The translations under genes were made by a program, and so were the position numbers. From Vagococcus elongatus (GTDB lineage Bacteria; Bacillota; Bacilli; Lactobacillales; Vagococcaceae), in the NCBI RefSeq assembly GCF_003987645.1, contig NZ_NGKA01000001.1:62001-126000 (forward strand): a stretch of DNA of 64,000 nucleotides. Direction: 5' to 3'. Position 1 is the stretch's first letter. Each line of letters opens with the position of its first letter. Of this stretch, positions 39,313 through 48,377 are shown in pieces. The notes below the pieces were generated by a model. It did not search any database, was not told the origin of the DNA, and was given only the letters and a program-made list of their open reading frames with translations.

Positions 39313-39515
39313 TCGATAATGATTGCTCTTGTGGGACATTTTTTATAAGCAGTCATGCACTGCTCTTCCAGATCACTGGGAATCATTTGACTCAAAACTT
39401 CCGGATCGTTTTTAAAGATTACGATACCTTCAGCATCATAATCGAAAATATCAGGTGCTTTGATCTGACAGAGACCACAGGCAATACAATTTTCTGGTAT
39501 AATTCTAGTTAACAA
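39285..39515 (-). CDS. fer: Ferredoxin, single [4Fe-4S] type
   Basis: Small soluble electron carrier of 76 residues. The cluster ligands are CIACGLC (near residue 10) and a distant CP (near 60), the pattern of Bacillus Fer. The start is TTG at 39515 after AAGGTGAT. It diverges from ypbB with only 27 bases between starts, so both promoters must lie inside the opposite gene or across the ribosome sites. The fer-ypbB-recS neighbourhood is the same in Bacillus subtilis. Confidence 0.93.
   Translation of the reverse strand: MLTRIIPENCIACGLCQIKAPDIFDYDAEGIVIFKNDPEVLSQMIPSDLEEQCMTAYKKCPTRAIIIEKEKATPTN
39495..39503 (+). promoter_or_regulatory. Extended -10 promoter of ypbB-recS inside fer
   Basis: TGGTATAAT, a perfect extended -10, lies within the first codons of the opposite-strand ferredoxin gene and 40 bases before the ypbB ATG. 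Confidence 0.55.
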
Positions 39516-39542
39516 TTACATCACCTTAAAAGAGGTATTTCA

Positions 39543-40613
39543 ATGACAATGAGTATTGATACATTTATTTTAACTCTCTTCACTCACGGTTACAAGGCAA
39601 GAATCGGTACTCTGTATCAGCTTTTAATTGGTAAGAGAACCTCATCTATTTTATGTTACGGGCACTTTTACGGTCAACTGCCTTACTTTGGCTTATTGCC
39701 TAAACTAGACAGACAAGTGTACCAGCAATCGGTGCATCAACTAACAAAGAAAAACTTTTTAACTGTTAAAGATGAAAAAGCAGAGATAACCCAAGAGGGA
39801 AGAAAATATTTAGCCGATGGCGATATGATAAATTACGATAAGCTGAATCACTTTGTTTATGGTAAATCATGGCAGTCTTTTTTTGATTTGCTGTTATTTT
39901 CTACTCAAGTGACAGCAGAATTAAAGGCAGGAAATTCATCTTATCCGCCAGTAGAAAATAGTCCGTACAAACATTTTCAGCTTAAAAAATGGCTGGCTCA
40001 CCAGCTTGAAAGACAATCCAAGGAAGATTTTATTCAGGCTTTTTCAGCGGAATGGCACCAATTAATCGAAACGTTGCCGGAGTTAGAAGGTGATTTTTTA
40101 ACCAATCAGCTGACTGGCGCAGATGTCATCGGCAAAACTTACCACCAGCTTGGAAGTTTATTGGGACTGAATGAATTTGAATTAACCTTATTTCAGCGCC
40201 ATTGTATTCATTGGGTCATGACGATTGTGGCGGGTTCACCAGAGACATATCCTCTCATGAATAGCTTATATCAGCTGGTTAGGCAGCCTAACTATAATCA
40301 AAGTGCTTATCAAACTTATCAATTGTATTTAAAAGTCAAAAAAATTGATCAATTGATTGCACATAGGCGGTTGAAGGAAAGTACGGTTTTAGATCATTTG
40401 ATCGAGTTTGCCATCATTGATGAAAAATTTCCTTTTTTTGATGTACTGACTCCTGAAATAAAAGAAATGTTTTTCAAAATCGAAAAGTCATCTCCTGATG
40501 TGAGAGATTGGAAAATTTCTGTCATCCAAGAATTGTATCCTGAGGTGTCATTTTTTGAGATGAGATTGTATCAAATCTGGCGAGTGAAAGGGAGGATGAC
40601 CTCTTGTGAATGA
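39543..40613 (+). CDS. ypbB: YpbB-like protein with helix-turn-helix C-terminal region
   Basis: Protein of 356 residues, function unknown, in the position of Bacillus YpbB just upstream of a RecQ-family helicase. The last 8 bases overlap the helicase gene, so the two are made together and may act together. The C-terminal segment (about 255-355) is rich in short helices and resembles the helicase-associated helix-turn-helix region described for YpbB. No enzyme motif is seen. GAGGT precedes the ATG. Confidence 0.82.
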   Translation: MTMSIDTFILTLFTHGYKARIGTLYQLLIGKRTSSILCYGHFYGQLPYFGLLPKLDRQVYQQSVHQLTKKNFLTVKDEKAEITQEGRKYLADGDMINYDKLNHFVYGKSWQSFFDLLLFSTQVTAELKAGNSSYPPVENSPYKHFQLKKWLAHQLERQSKEDFIQAFSAEWHQLIETLPELEGDFLTNQLTGADVIGKTYHQLGSLLGLNEFELTLFQRHCIHWVMTIVAGSPETYPLMNSLYQLVRQPNYNQSAYQTYQLYLKVKKIDQLIAHRRLKESTVLDHLIEFAIIDEKFPFFDVLTPEIKEMFFKIEKSSPDVRDWKISVIQELYPEVSFFEMRLYQIWRVKGRMTSCE

Positions 40614-42051
40614 AGAAATCCAACAGGTGTTAAAACAGCGTTTCGGTTTTTCTTCTTTTAAAAAAGGACAAGAAGAAACGATCACGAAAATTTTAACTAG
40701 AAACAATGTGTTGTCAATATTGCCTACTGGCACCGGAAAATCCCTTTGTTATCAATTACCTAGTTATTTGCTTTCTGGAGTCACCATCGTTGTGTCTCCA
40801 CTTCTTTCACTGATTGAAGATCAAGTCCGGCAGTTACAGCGAACAGGGGAAAAACAAGCAGTCGCTTTTGGCAGTCAGTTAACTTACCAAGAAAAGCAGT
40901 GGGTTTTAGCACATATTGCGGCGTACAAATTTATTTTTATCACGCCTGAATCTTTATTTCAGGAAGAAATACTTCAGCGAATCAGACAGTTAGACGTAGG
41001 ACTTTTTGTCGTAGATGAAGCCCACTGTGTCTCTACTTGGGGGATCGATTTTCGTCCTGACTATGAAAGACTGGCCTCCATTATCCAGCATCTGGGTGTG
41101 AAAAAAGTTTTGGCACTGACTGCTACAGCCACAGAAGTTGTGAAAGAAGATATTCGTCAAAAACTTTTTTTAGGGCAGGAAATCGACTTAGTCCAAAAAA
41201 CCGTCAATCGGGTAAATATTTTTTATCATGTTGAAAAGCTGTCAACAGTAGAAGAAAAATTATCATGGCTGCAGTCTTTTTGCTCCAAATATTCTGGCCC
41301 CGGGTTGATTTATTGCAACACCCGCCGAGACACCGAAGAGGTCAGCCTCTATCTCTCGGGAAACACCACACTCAAAACAGCTTATTACCATGGGGGTTTG
41401 ACTAGCATGGAGCGTTCAGCTATTCAGCAGCAGTTTTTAGCCGATGAATTAGATGTTTTGATTGCAACCAGTGCGTTTGGGATGGGGATTGACAAACCGA
41501 ATATTCGCTATGTGATTCATTATCAGCTTCCTGATAGTCTTGAAGCGTTTATCCAAGAATCTGGCAGGGGAGGTCGTGATGGCTTACAGACGCTTTCCGT
41601 TGTTTTATATATGGCACAAGATCAGAAAGTACACCAATATTTCCAAAAAGAATTGCTAAAAGAAATCAATGACTTTACTCATCTAGTGCCCCTCACTCAA
41701 AATAATGATAGTATTGTTTTAGATCATTTTTCTGAATTACAGAAAAAGTGGTATGACTTTTCTAAGTCAGAGAATCACTCTATTGAAAATCTTCAAGAAA
41801 AAATCAAAAAACGTGTAGAAGAAAAGGCTGAGAAACTTGCCCGCATGGAAGATTATTTAGATACGGATGGATGCAGACGTGAGAAAATCTTGTCTTATTT
41901 TTCTGAAACTTCGACGGTTCAGCAAGAAATTTGTTGTGATAATTGTCATCGGGAAATATCAGATTTTCCTATCGGTCTGATGTCGCCAGATTCAAATAAA
42001 AAGTATTCAAAACTAGAGAAATCAAAAGAAATCTTAAAAAATTTATTTTAG
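40606..42051 (+). CDS. recS: RecQ-family ATP-dependent DNA helicase (RecS-like)
   Basis: 3'-5' DNA helicase of 481 residues. Walker A is LPTGTGKSLCYQLP (near residue 39) and motif II is DEAHCVSTWGIDFRPDY. Motif VI is ESGRGGRDG, and the zinc-type cysteines include CDNC near residue 447. The HRDC domain of long RecQ proteins is missing. Size and the ypbB partner match Bacillus RecS (YpbC) rather than RecQ. GTG start at 40606 after GGGAGG. Confidence 0.93.
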   Translation: MNEEIQQVLKQRFGFSSFKKGQEETITKILTRNNVLSILPTGTGKSLCYQLPSYLLSGVTIVVSPLLSLIEDQVRQLQRTGEKQAVAFGSQLTYQEKQWVLAHIAAYKFIFITPESLFQEEILQRIRQLDVGLFVVDEAHCVSTWGIDFRPDYERLASIIQHLGVKKVLALTATATEVVKEDIRQKLFLGQEIDLVQKTVNRVNIFYHVEKLSTVEEKLSWLQSFCSKYSGPGLIYCNTRRDTEEVSLYLSGNTTLKTAYYHGGLTSMERSAIQQQFLADELDVLIATSAFGMGIDKPNIRYVIHYQLPDSLEAFIQESGRGGRDGLQTLSVVLYMAQDQKVHQYFQKELLKEINDFTHLVPLTQNNDSIVLDHFSELQKKWYDFSKSENHSIENLQEKIKKRVEEKAEKLARMEDYLDTDGCRREKILSYFSETSTVQQEICCDNCHREISDFPIGLMSPDSNKKYSKLEKSKEILKNLF

Positions 42052-42144
42052 GATTGGATATTTGTACCGAAATATTGTAAGATGGATAGGAGTTATGAAA
42101 ACCATTTGCTAGATTAGATAATTAATCTACAAGGAGGAATTATT

Positions 42145-42702
42145 GTGGATAAAAATGACAACGAAAAAAAACCATGGGAACAACCGATATATGAAACGGA
42201 ATATGATTCAAATGCTTCCAGAACACAAAAGAGAAATAAGGGCAAAGAGTCTAAGGGGAACGCAGGCTTTATTACTCTATTAGTTGTGATGTTGCTGGCT
42301 ATCGCATTATTGGTGATCTTTATCTTTGTCAAGGCAACAGATAATAGAAAGCCGGCTGCCAAGAAAGAAGATAAAATCGAAATCAAGTCTTCTGTCAGCA
42401 GTACTAAAAAGACTGTTGAATCTACCCAAAAAACTGAAACAACAGAAACAGCTCCAAAGCCGGAAGAAGCGCCAGCGCAACCAACGCCAACACCAGCGCC
42501 GGAAGAAAATCAGCCTCCGGTTCAGGAACCACCTGCTAATCAGTCACCGGAAACCCCAGCAGGAGGAGTACACGTTGTTCAAGCTGGGGAAAATTTATAT
42601 CGAATTGCCTTGAATAACGGTTTGACAGTAGAGCAATTAAAGCAGATGAATGGACTGAGCGGGGATGAAGTTTCCATAGGTCAACAGTTAAAAGTACAAT
42701 AA
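42145..42702 (+). CDS. Membrane-anchored LysM peptidoglycan-binding protein
   Basis: Cell-surface protein of 185 residues: a charged cytoplasmic head (1-40), one membrane helix (about 41-64), a Lys/Thr/Pro/Glu-rich linker (about 65-135), and one C-terminal LysM domain (about 139-185, VHVVQAGENLYRIAL to IGQQLKVQ) that should bind the glycan strands. GTG start at 42145 with AAGGAGG upstream. It stands in the place of Bacillus ypbE, after recS, and resembles the single-LysM proteins of streptococci and enterococci. No catalytic domain. Confidence 0.9.
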   Translation: MDKNDNEKKPWEQPIYETEYDSNASRTQKRNKGKESKGNAGFITLLVVMLLAIALLVIFIFVKATDNRKPAAKKEDKIEIKSSVSSTKKTVESTQKTETTETAPKPEEAPAQPTPTPAPEENQPPVQEPPANQSPETPAGGVHVVQAGENLYRIALNNGLTVEQLKQMNGLSGDEVSIGQQLKVQ

Positions 42703-42707
42703 AATTT

Positions 42708-42730
42708 AGCCGTGAAAACGGCTTTTTTTT
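42708..42730 (+). terminator. Intrinsic terminator after the LysM gene
   Basis: AGCCGT pairs with ACGGCT around GAAA and is followed by seven T. Confidence 0.88.
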
Positions 42731-42761
42731 AACCGAAAGGCGAGAAGATAAGGGGATTTTA

Positions 42762-43430
42762 ATGAGGAGAAAAATAAGTATAGCCATCGACGGCCCTGCT
42801 TCTGCGGGGAAAAGTACGGTAGCTAAATTGCTGGCACAAAAATTGAATTATATTTATGTGGACACAGGTGCCATGTACCGTGTTCTGACATACGCAGTAT
42901 TAAAGGCACAACTTGATCCAGGAGATGAAAATAAAATTCTTTCGTTGCTGAAAAAAATGACGATCAGCTTTACTTCTGAAGATTTATCTCAGCAGCGAGT
43001 TTGGATGAATGGAGAGGATGTCACTGAAGAAATTAGAGCAGATGTGGTAACAAATAATGTGTCCGAGGTCTCAGCTCATAAAAAAATCAGAGAAGAAATG
43101 GTTGCCCGACAGCAAGCGATGGGGGCTGACGGCGGTGTTGTGATGGATGGACGGGATATCGGGACGGCTGTCATGCCAAAGGCGGAACTGAAAATATTTT
43201 TAGTGGCCAGCGTGGAAGAACGTGCCAGAAGAAGATATGAAGAGAATATCTCCAAAGGGATGACAGTAGATTTTGAGACTTTAAAACGTGAAATTGCTGA
43301 AAGGGACTATAAAGATTCCCATCGGAAAAATTCGCCGTTAGTTCAGGCGGCAGATGCTGTAAAAATCGATACAACTGGTATGACTATTGAAGAAGTTGTG
43401 TCAGAAATCGAAAAAATCATAGAAATTTAA
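42762..43430 (+). CDS. cmk: Cytidylate kinase
   Basis: Phosphorylates CMP and dCMP with ATP. The 222 residues open with AIDGPASAGKSTVAKLLA (P-loop, residues 8-25) and contain VDTGAMYR, the CMP-binding GRDIGT, and the lid RARRRYEE. It is followed by rpsA, as in many bacteria. Confidence 0.97.
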   Translation: MRRKISIAIDGPASAGKSTVAKLLAQKLNYIYVDTGAMYRVLTYAVLKAQLDPGDENKILSLLKKMTISFTSEDLSQQRVWMNGEDVTEEIRADVVTNNVSEVSAHKKIREEMVARQQAMGADGGVVMDGRDIGTAVMPKAELKIFLVASVEERARRRYEENISKGMTVDFETLKREIAERDYKDSHRKNSPLVQAADAVKIDTTGMTIEEVVSEIEKIIEI

Positions 43431-43527
43431 AGCGTTTTTCAAAAAAACTAGGGTATTACTAGATATCCCACGATTTATAAGATACAATGTAAATAGAAAT
43501 TTTTTGTTGGTTAGGAGGCCATTAGTC

Positions 43528-44730
43528 ATGTCAGAATTTGAAAAAGAACAAACGGAGAATACTTCAATGTTGGATGCTCTCGAAAGTGTTCAAGAGGTGA
43601 AGATTGGCGACGTCATCAAAGGAGAGGTACTGCAGCTTGAAGATAAGCAAGCGCTTGTCGGAATCATCGGTACTGGAGAAGAAGGGGTAGTTCCTTTAAA
43701 AGAATTGTCAACTTTTCCTGTTGAAGACATCAACGAGCTTGTGAAGGTCGGCGACATTTTAGATTTGGTTGTAATTACTACAATCGGAAAAGACAAAGAA
43801 AACGGAAATTATTTGTTGTCTAAACGCCGCTTGGATGCCAAAAAAGTGTGGGAAGAAATCGAAGAAGATTTCAAAGCAGGGAATACGATTGAAGCACCAG
43901 TTACAGATGTTGTAAAAGGCGGCTTGGTTGTAGACACTGGCGTCCGTGGATTTGTACCGGCATCCATGGTTGAGGATCATTATGTATCAGACTTTTCTGA
44001 TTACAAAGGCAAGACAATGACCTTTAAAATTGTTGAAATCGAGCCATCGGAAAACCGCCTGATTCTTTCTCACAAAGCCATCGTTGAAGCTGAAAAGGCT
44101 GAACAAAGAAAAGAATTGCTAGATGAGATTGAGGAAGGTTCTGTTATTAAAGGAACTGTGGCACGATTGACTGATTTTGGTGCATTTATTGATTTGGGAG
44201 GTATCGACGGATTAGTCCACGTGTCAGAAATTGGACACACTCACGTTGAAAAACCTTCTGATGTCTTAAATGCCGGTCAAGAAGTGGAAGTAAAAGTTCT
44301 TTCCATTGATGCAGAAAATGAAAGAATTTCTCTTTCAATCAAAGCTACTTTGCCAGGACCTTGGATCGGCATAGAAGATAAACTTGCCGTAGGGTCAGTG
44401 GTTAACGGTATCGTCAAACGTTTGACAAGTTTTGGCGCTTTCGTTGAAGTTTTCCCAGGTGTGGAAGGTTTGGTACACATTTCGCAAATTTCTCACAAAC
44501 ATATTGCGACCCCTCATGAGGTGTTGACAGAAGGTGAAGAAATAACAGTCAAAGTTTTGGAAATCAAACCTGAAGAACATCGTATCGCTTTAAGTATCAA
44601 AGCTTTGGAAGAAAAAGAAGAACCTGTGGAAGAATCTTATGAAACATTCGAAAAAGAGGATGAGTCAGGATTCACCCTAGGGGACATTGTAGGAGAACAA
44701 TTAACTGATATTACCGAAGATAAGGAATAA
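43528..44730 (+). CDS. rpsA: Ribosomal protein S1 homolog
   Basis: RNA-binding protein of 400 residues with four S1 domains (about 20-85, 102-167, 188-256 and 273-342), fewer than the six of Gram-negative S1. It resembles the S1 of low-GC Gram-positives. The start is the ATG at 43528 after AGGAGG. The clearest S1 strand is TVARLTDFGAFIDLGGIDGLVHVSE. The leader holds a small GGGTAT/ATATCCC hairpin (about 43452-43470). Confidence 0.95.
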   Translation: MSEFEKEQTENTSMLDALESVQEVKIGDVIKGEVLQLEDKQALVGIIGTGEEGVVPLKELSTFPVEDINELVKVGDILDLVVITTIGKDKENGNYLLSKRRLDAKKVWEEIEEDFKAGNTIEAPVTDVVKGGLVVDTGVRGFVPASMVEDHYVSDFSDYKGKTMTFKIVEIEPSENRLILSHKAIVEAEKAEQRKELLDEIEEGSVIKGTVARLTDFGAFIDLGGIDGLVHVSEIGHTHVEKPSDVLNAGQEVEVKVLSIDAENERISLSIKATLPGPWIGIEDKLAVGSVVNGIVKRLTSFGAFVEVFPGVEGLVHISQISHKHIATPHEVLTEGEEITVKVLEIKPEEHRIALSIKALEEKEEPVEESYETFEKEDESGFTLGDIVGEQLTDITEDKE

Positions 44731-44740
44731 TCATTCAGTT

Positions 44741-44769
44741 AAGCACCGCATGGTTCATGCGGTGCTTTT
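44741..44769 (+). terminator. Intrinsic terminator of rpsA
   Basis: AAGCACCGCAT pairs perfectly with ATGCGGTGCTT around GGTTC, followed by TTT. Confidence 0.92.
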
Positions 44770-44861
44770 GTGTGGAAGAAAGAATTTTCTTGCATGAAGC
44801 CGCTCATTTAGGTAAACTACAATGGTGCAGTATACAATATGAATAGTGATAGTTTTCTAAG

Positions 44862-44900
44862 ATAGTCAGGCTTTAGGTTAAATCAAGCTTGGACTATTTT
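44862..44900 (+). other. Leader hairpin upstream of der
   Basis: ATAGTC (44862) pairs with GACTAT (44892), and GGCTT with AAGCT inside, followed by TTTTATG. It stands in the untranslated region about 45 bases before der and might attenuate it. Confidence 0.35.
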
Positions 44901-44944
44901 ATGTATGTTTAAGGTTATTATCACAGGAGAAAGGAGTTAAATGA

Positions 44945-46255
44945 ATGGCGAATCCAACAATCGCAATCGTAGGCAGACCTAATGTGGGAAAGTCTACATT
45001 GTTTAATCGTATTGCAGGGGAAAGAATTTCGATTGTGGAGGACACTCCTGGGGTTACTAGGGATCGAATCTACGCTGTGGGCGAATGGCTAGGCAGAGAA
45101 TTTAATATCATTGATACAGGCGGAATAGAGCTCAGTGACGAACCTTTCATGGAACAAATCAGATATCAAGCTGAAATAGCCATGGATGAGGCAGATGTCA
45201 TTATTTTAGTAGCAAGCGGCAGAGAAGGTGTGACCGATGCTGATGAATTGATTGCACGCCTCCTTCACAGAACTGAAAAACCAATCTTATTAGCCGTGAA
45301 CAAAGTGGATAACCCTGAAATGCGGGCAGACATTTATGATTTTTACTCTTTAGGCTTAGGAGAGCCTTATCCAGTGTCGGGAAGTCATGGCTTAGGTCTA
45401 GGTGACTTGCTCGATGAAGCAGTGAAGCATTTTAAAGATGAGGCGGAAGATGTTGACGATGGGATTATCCGTTTTAGTTTGATCGGTCGCCCCAATGTGG
45501 GGAAATCTTCCTTGATCAATGCTATTTTAGGAGAAGAACGGGTCATTGTTTCTGACATAGCAGGAACAACTAGGGATGCAGTGGATACGGCATTCACATC
45601 AGAAAGTGGTCAGCCATTTGTCATGATCGACACAGCTGGCATGAGAAAGCGCGGAAAAGTATATGAAAGCACTGAGAAATACAGTGTGATGCGTGCTATG
45701 CGTGCGATTGACCGCTCAGACATCGTCTTGATGGTTTTAAACGCTGAGGAGGGCATCAGAGAGTACGACAAGCGTATTGCTGGCTTTGCCCATGAAGCGG
45801 GAAAAGGGATACTCATTGTGGTTAATAAATGGGATCTGATTGAAAAAGATACGAATACGATGAAAGAATTTGAAACTAAGGTCCGTGAAGAGTTTAAATA
45901 TTTAGATTACGCGCCGATGATTTTCGTTTCTGCGGTGACTAAACAAAGATTGTCCCAGTTGCCTGAGATGATTGAATCTATCAGCATGAATCAGAATTTA
46001 AGGGTCTCTTCATCTGTTCTAAATGATGTTATTATGGATGCGGTAGCCATCAATCCTACACCCACAGATAAAGGCACACGCTTAAAAATATTTTATGCCA
46101 CGCAAGTAGGAGTAAAACCGCCGACTTTTGTGATATTCGTCAATGAAGAAGAGCTGATGCACTTTTCTTATAAACGTTTTTTGGAAAATCAAATCCGGCG
46201 GGCCTTCCCTTTTGAAGGTACACCGATACACATTATTCCGCGACGAAGAAAATAA
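44945..46255 (+). CDS. der: Ribosome-assembly GTPase Der (EngA)
   Basis: Essential GTPase for 50S subunit maturation. The 436 residues have two tandem G domains, each with GRPNVGKS (near residues 9 and 181) and NKVD or NKWD, and the C-terminal KH-like domain ending IIPRRRK. AGAAAGGAG precedes the ATG. It lies between rpsA and hup in conserved order. Confidence 0.97.
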   Translation: MANPTIAIVGRPNVGKSTLFNRIAGERISIVEDTPGVTRDRIYAVGEWLGREFNIIDTGGIELSDEPFMEQIRYQAEIAMDEADVIILVASGREGVTDADELIARLLHRTEKPILLAVNKVDNPEMRADIYDFYSLGLGEPYPVSGSHGLGLGDLLDEAVKHFKDEAEDVDDGIIRFSLIGRPNVGKSSLINAILGEERVIVSDIAGTTRDAVDTAFTSESGQPFVMIDTAGMRKRGKVYESTEKYSVMRAMRAIDRSDIVLMVLNAEEGIREYDKRIAGFAHEAGKGILIVVNKWDLIEKDTNTMKEFETKVREEFKYLDYAPMIFVSAVTKQRLSQLPEMIESISMNQNLRVSSSVLNDVIMDAVAINPTPTDKGTRLKIFYATQVGVKPPTFVIFVNEEELMHFSYKRFLENQIRRAFPFEGTPIHIIPRRRK

Positions 46256-46401
46256 AAACAAAATTTTAATCAAATCCATATCTTTCTTAATTATTTCCAA
46301 CAAAACGGTTAAATTCCTTGATAAGACAATGTTTCTGTGATATCTTTGATAATGAAATATTGATTCGTCAATTTTTCGACCTTTAGTTTTTAGAAACAAA
46401 A

Positions 46402-46421
46402 AGATGGCAACATCTTATAAT
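46402..46421 (+). promoter_or_regulatory. hup promoter -10 with adjoining inverted repeat
   Basis: TATAAT (46416-46421) is directly preceded by AGATG-GCAA-CATCT, a perfect short inverted repeat. No good -35 is visible. Confidence 0.5.
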
Positions 46422-46442
46422 TTGCGGAGGTGAAACAAACAC

Positions 46443-46718
46443 ATGGCTAACAAAGCAGAATTGATTGAAAAAGTTGTAGAAAAGACTAACTTAACTAAGA
46501 AAGATGCTACAGCAGCTGTTGATGCAGTATTCTCATCTGTTCAAGATTTCTTATCTGACGGTGAAAAAGTACAAGTTATCGGTTTTGGTAATTTTGAAGT
46601 ACGCGACCGTGCAGCACGTAAGGGTCGTAACCCACAGACTGGCGAGGAGATCGACATCCCAGCAAGCAAAGTACCTGCATTCAAACCAGGTAAAGCATTA
46701 AAAGATGCTGTAAAATAA
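46443..46718 (+). CDS. hup: DNA-binding protein HU
   Basis: Histone-like nucleoid protein of 91 residues. It carries the bacterial HU signature [18 protein letters not shown] (near residue 46), the DNA-intercalating arm with [13 protein letters not shown], and the helical dimer base [25 protein letters not shown] precedes the ATG. A terminator follows, and the accessory minus-strand stretch begins just beyond. Confidence 0.98.
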   Translation: MANKAELIEKVVEKTNLTKKDATAAVDAVFSSVQDFLSDGEKVQVIGFGNFEVRDRAARKGRNPQTGEEIDIPASKVPAFKPGKALKDAVK

Positions 46719-46730
46719 TGATATAAAAAC

Positions 46731-46780
46731 AAGAGTGAGATTTGCTTGATATTACAAGCTTTCTCACTCTTTATTTTTTT
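46731..46780 (+). terminator. Intrinsic terminator of hup
   Basis: AAGAGTGAGA pairs with TCTCACTCTT; a TGCTTG/CAAGC stem closes further inside. TTATTTTTTTT follows. Confidence 0.9.
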
Positions 46781-46805
46781 TGATTGCAAGTTGTTTTAAT
46801 TAAAA

Positions 46806-46840
46806 GGGCAGAAAAGGGGCAACTTAAATCAAAGAGGGCA
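46806..46840. repeat. Three GGGCA repeats at the 3' end of the integrase remnant
   Basis: GGGCA occurs at 46806, 46817 and 46836, within 35 bases of the integrase stop. Closely spaced short repeats at the end of int genes are often arm-type integrase-binding sites; here the idea is only positional. Confidence 0.35.
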
Positions 46841-47480
46841 ATTGATTCAATTTATTAATGATATCAACTTTCATTTTTTTGGTAACGTGAGTGTAAATTT
46901 GTTGCGTTTTTTTCGTCATCATACCAACTCTGTCCATGATTGCTCTCAGAGGGATATTCATTTCAGCCAACATAGAAATGCGGGTGTGTCTAAAAATGTG
47001 TGATACTAGATTCTTTTATATTTCTATTTTTTTAGCTGTCCTCATTAATGAGAAGTTAAAAGCATTAACTTGTATTAGCACACCAGTCCTCGAGGTAAAT
47101 ATAAAACCTCTATTAGAGTATCTATCGTTTAAAGCTTTTTCTTCGTTGTATGTAATCATTTCATCTAACAATTCAACGCATCTATCATCTAGATCAACGA
47201 CCCGATGTGATTTTAAGGTCTTTGCAGGTCCTTTTAGGCCTTTCTTATATTCGAACTGATAGTTTAATGTCCCGGTGTCGGAAAGAGCTCTATCAGCTTT
47301 TAAATAGTTTTCATGAGTTAAACTGATGGCTTCTCCAATTCTTAAACCGGTTAACGCCATAAATTCTAATAAAATAGCATAGCTATGAGTTCCCCTAGAT
47401 TTTCTTTGACGGGACAAGAGGGCAGACAGTTCTTCCTTTTCAAGATATTTATTCTCAATAAAATTGATGTCACTGAATGT
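46824..47480 (-). pseudogene. Truncated tyrosine integrase with an in-frame stop
   Basis: Remnant of a phage or element integrase. On the minus strand the frame is open from 47480 (after TAA at 47481-47483) to the stop at 46824, except for a TAA at 47016-47018, the same frame throughout. The catalytic domain is recognisable: Arg in TGLRIGEAISL, Lys in AKTLKSHRVVDL, HIFRHTRISML beyond the stop, and the Tyr in QQIYTHVTKK. About 219 codons remain, so the N-terminal arm-binding and SAM-like domains (roughly 160 residues) are gone. It should be inactive. It marks the hup side of an acquired segment. Confidence 0.88.
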
Positions 47481-47594
47481 TTATGCTTTGTGCGATGACA
47501 ACGTCTTTCACATCTATAAACGGTGAATATAGACGGAAATGCCTATATGCGCGTGTGATAGGTAGGGAGTTTGGTTATCTATCATAATTGGAAA

Positions 47595-47618
47595 ATAAAA
47601 AGAGCAGTGAATCTGCTC
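47595..47618 (-). terminator. Intrinsic terminator of the Cse60-like gene
   Basis: On the minus strand GAGCAG pairs with CTGCTC around ATTCA and is followed by TTTTTATTTT. Confidence 0.88.
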
Positions 47619-47623
47619 AGGGG

Positions 47624-47782
47624 TTATTTATAAACAATCATCGCTTGGTATGAAAAAATTGTAGGACTATATTGTATTTCAATAACTTCATTTCCATTAT
47701 CTTCTAGATAAGATAAAAAATTGTTCATTTTTGTTTCTAAACTCTCTGCTGACCAACTTGATGATAATAACTTTGTTTTCAT
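47624..47782 (-). CDS. Cse60-like small protein (52 aa)
   Basis: Soluble small protein. The start is the ATG at 47782 with AAAGGAGC 7 bases upstream; a longer frame to 47845 lacks a ribosome site. The pattern ESLETKMNNFL, then EVIEIQYSP, then YQAMIVYK, fits the Cse60 family, first named from Bacillus sporulation but common on phages, plasmids and conjugative elements of non-spore formers. Function unknown. It lies beside the integrase remnant and has its own terminator. Confidence 0.68.
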   Translation of the reverse strand: MKTKLLSSSWSAESLETKMNNFLSYLEDNGNEVIEIQYSPTIFSYQAMIVYK

Positions 47783-47968
47783 AAGGAAGCTCCTTTGATT
47801 TCTATTCAATACGACTATTTTCGCATAACAAATATACAAAATCAACTTATATTAAGAAAATACGATTGATTAATCTAGATGGATAAATGTAAAATTGAAA
47901 GGTTGTCATTATTCAATGTAATCGAAAGTGAGGTTTAATTTCCACTGTTTTGATTGATTAAAAAAATG

Positions 47969-47989
47969 AAAAGCCGTTAACCGGCTTTT
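47969..47989 (-). terminator. Intrinsic terminator of the 68-residue protein gene
   Basis: AAAAGCCG pairs with CGGCTTTT around TTAAC. In the minus direction T-rich sequence follows. Confidence 0.85.
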
Positions 47990-48001
47990 AGAGGCTGCAC
48001 A

Positions 48002-48208
48002 CTACTTTTTAAAATATAGTTTAATGCCAACAATAGAAAAGATACTTGAAATTAAGACCAGTCTTGTAAAGTTTACAATAATTTTAAGATAATATTCTCC
48101 GTGATCGTAACTGCCTTCTCCTAGTTGCGGAAAGACAAAACTAGGTGAAAAAAGCAAAATTAGAACACTAACAATAATAAGAAAAATACCAACAGGTTTA
48201 TTTTTCAA
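48002..48208 (-). CDS. Small two-helix membrane protein (68 aa)
   Basis: The start is TTG at 48208, since AAAGGAGGTG lies just upstream (48215-48224); the frame extends to 48310 without any other ribosome site. Two hydrophobic segments (about residues 6-24 and 40-62) are separated by a loop with QLGEGSYDHGEYY. An extended -10 (TGTTATAAT on the minus strand, about 48233-48241) precedes it. I do not recognise the family. One copy of an operator-like repeat lies 83 bases upstream. Confidence 0.68.
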   Translation of the reverse strand: MKNKPVGIFLIIVSVLILLFSPSFVFPQLGEGSYDHGEYYLKIIVNFTRLVLISSIFSIVGIKLYFKK

Positions 48209-48290
48209 ATTATTCACCTCCTTTGAGCAAATTATAACATCTACGAGGAAGAAATAAATACTTTTGGAATATTTTGCCAGAGGAAAAAGC

Positions 48291-48310
48291 TGATTACTGT
48301 ATCTAATCAT
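48291..48310. repeat. Operator-like repeat, copy 1
   Basis: Minus strand: GATTA-GATACAG-TAATC with matching flanks. It is 18 of 20 identical to the copy at 48979 and lies 83 bases upstream of the 68-residue protein gene. Confidence 0.55.
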
Positions 48311-48334
48311 AAATTTCTATCATAGTTGAAAGTA

Positions 48335-48362
48335 AAAAGACAAGCTACTTTAATAACTTGTC
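48335..48362 (-). terminator. Intrinsic terminator of the RibD-C reductase gene
   Basis: GACAAG pairs with CTTGTC across an 11-base loop and is followed by TTTTT in the minus direction. Confidence 0.75.
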
Positions 48363-48377
48363 AAAAGAATCAGTTAA

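Noticed and set aside
46082..46399. Minus-strand frame over the end of der
   Set aside because: Shadow of der plus AT-rich leader, no ribosome site.
47016..47417. A free-standing 133-residue integrase
   Set aside because: It is only the middle of the catalytic domain; the frame continues on both sides of the TAA at 47016, so it is part of a pseudogene.
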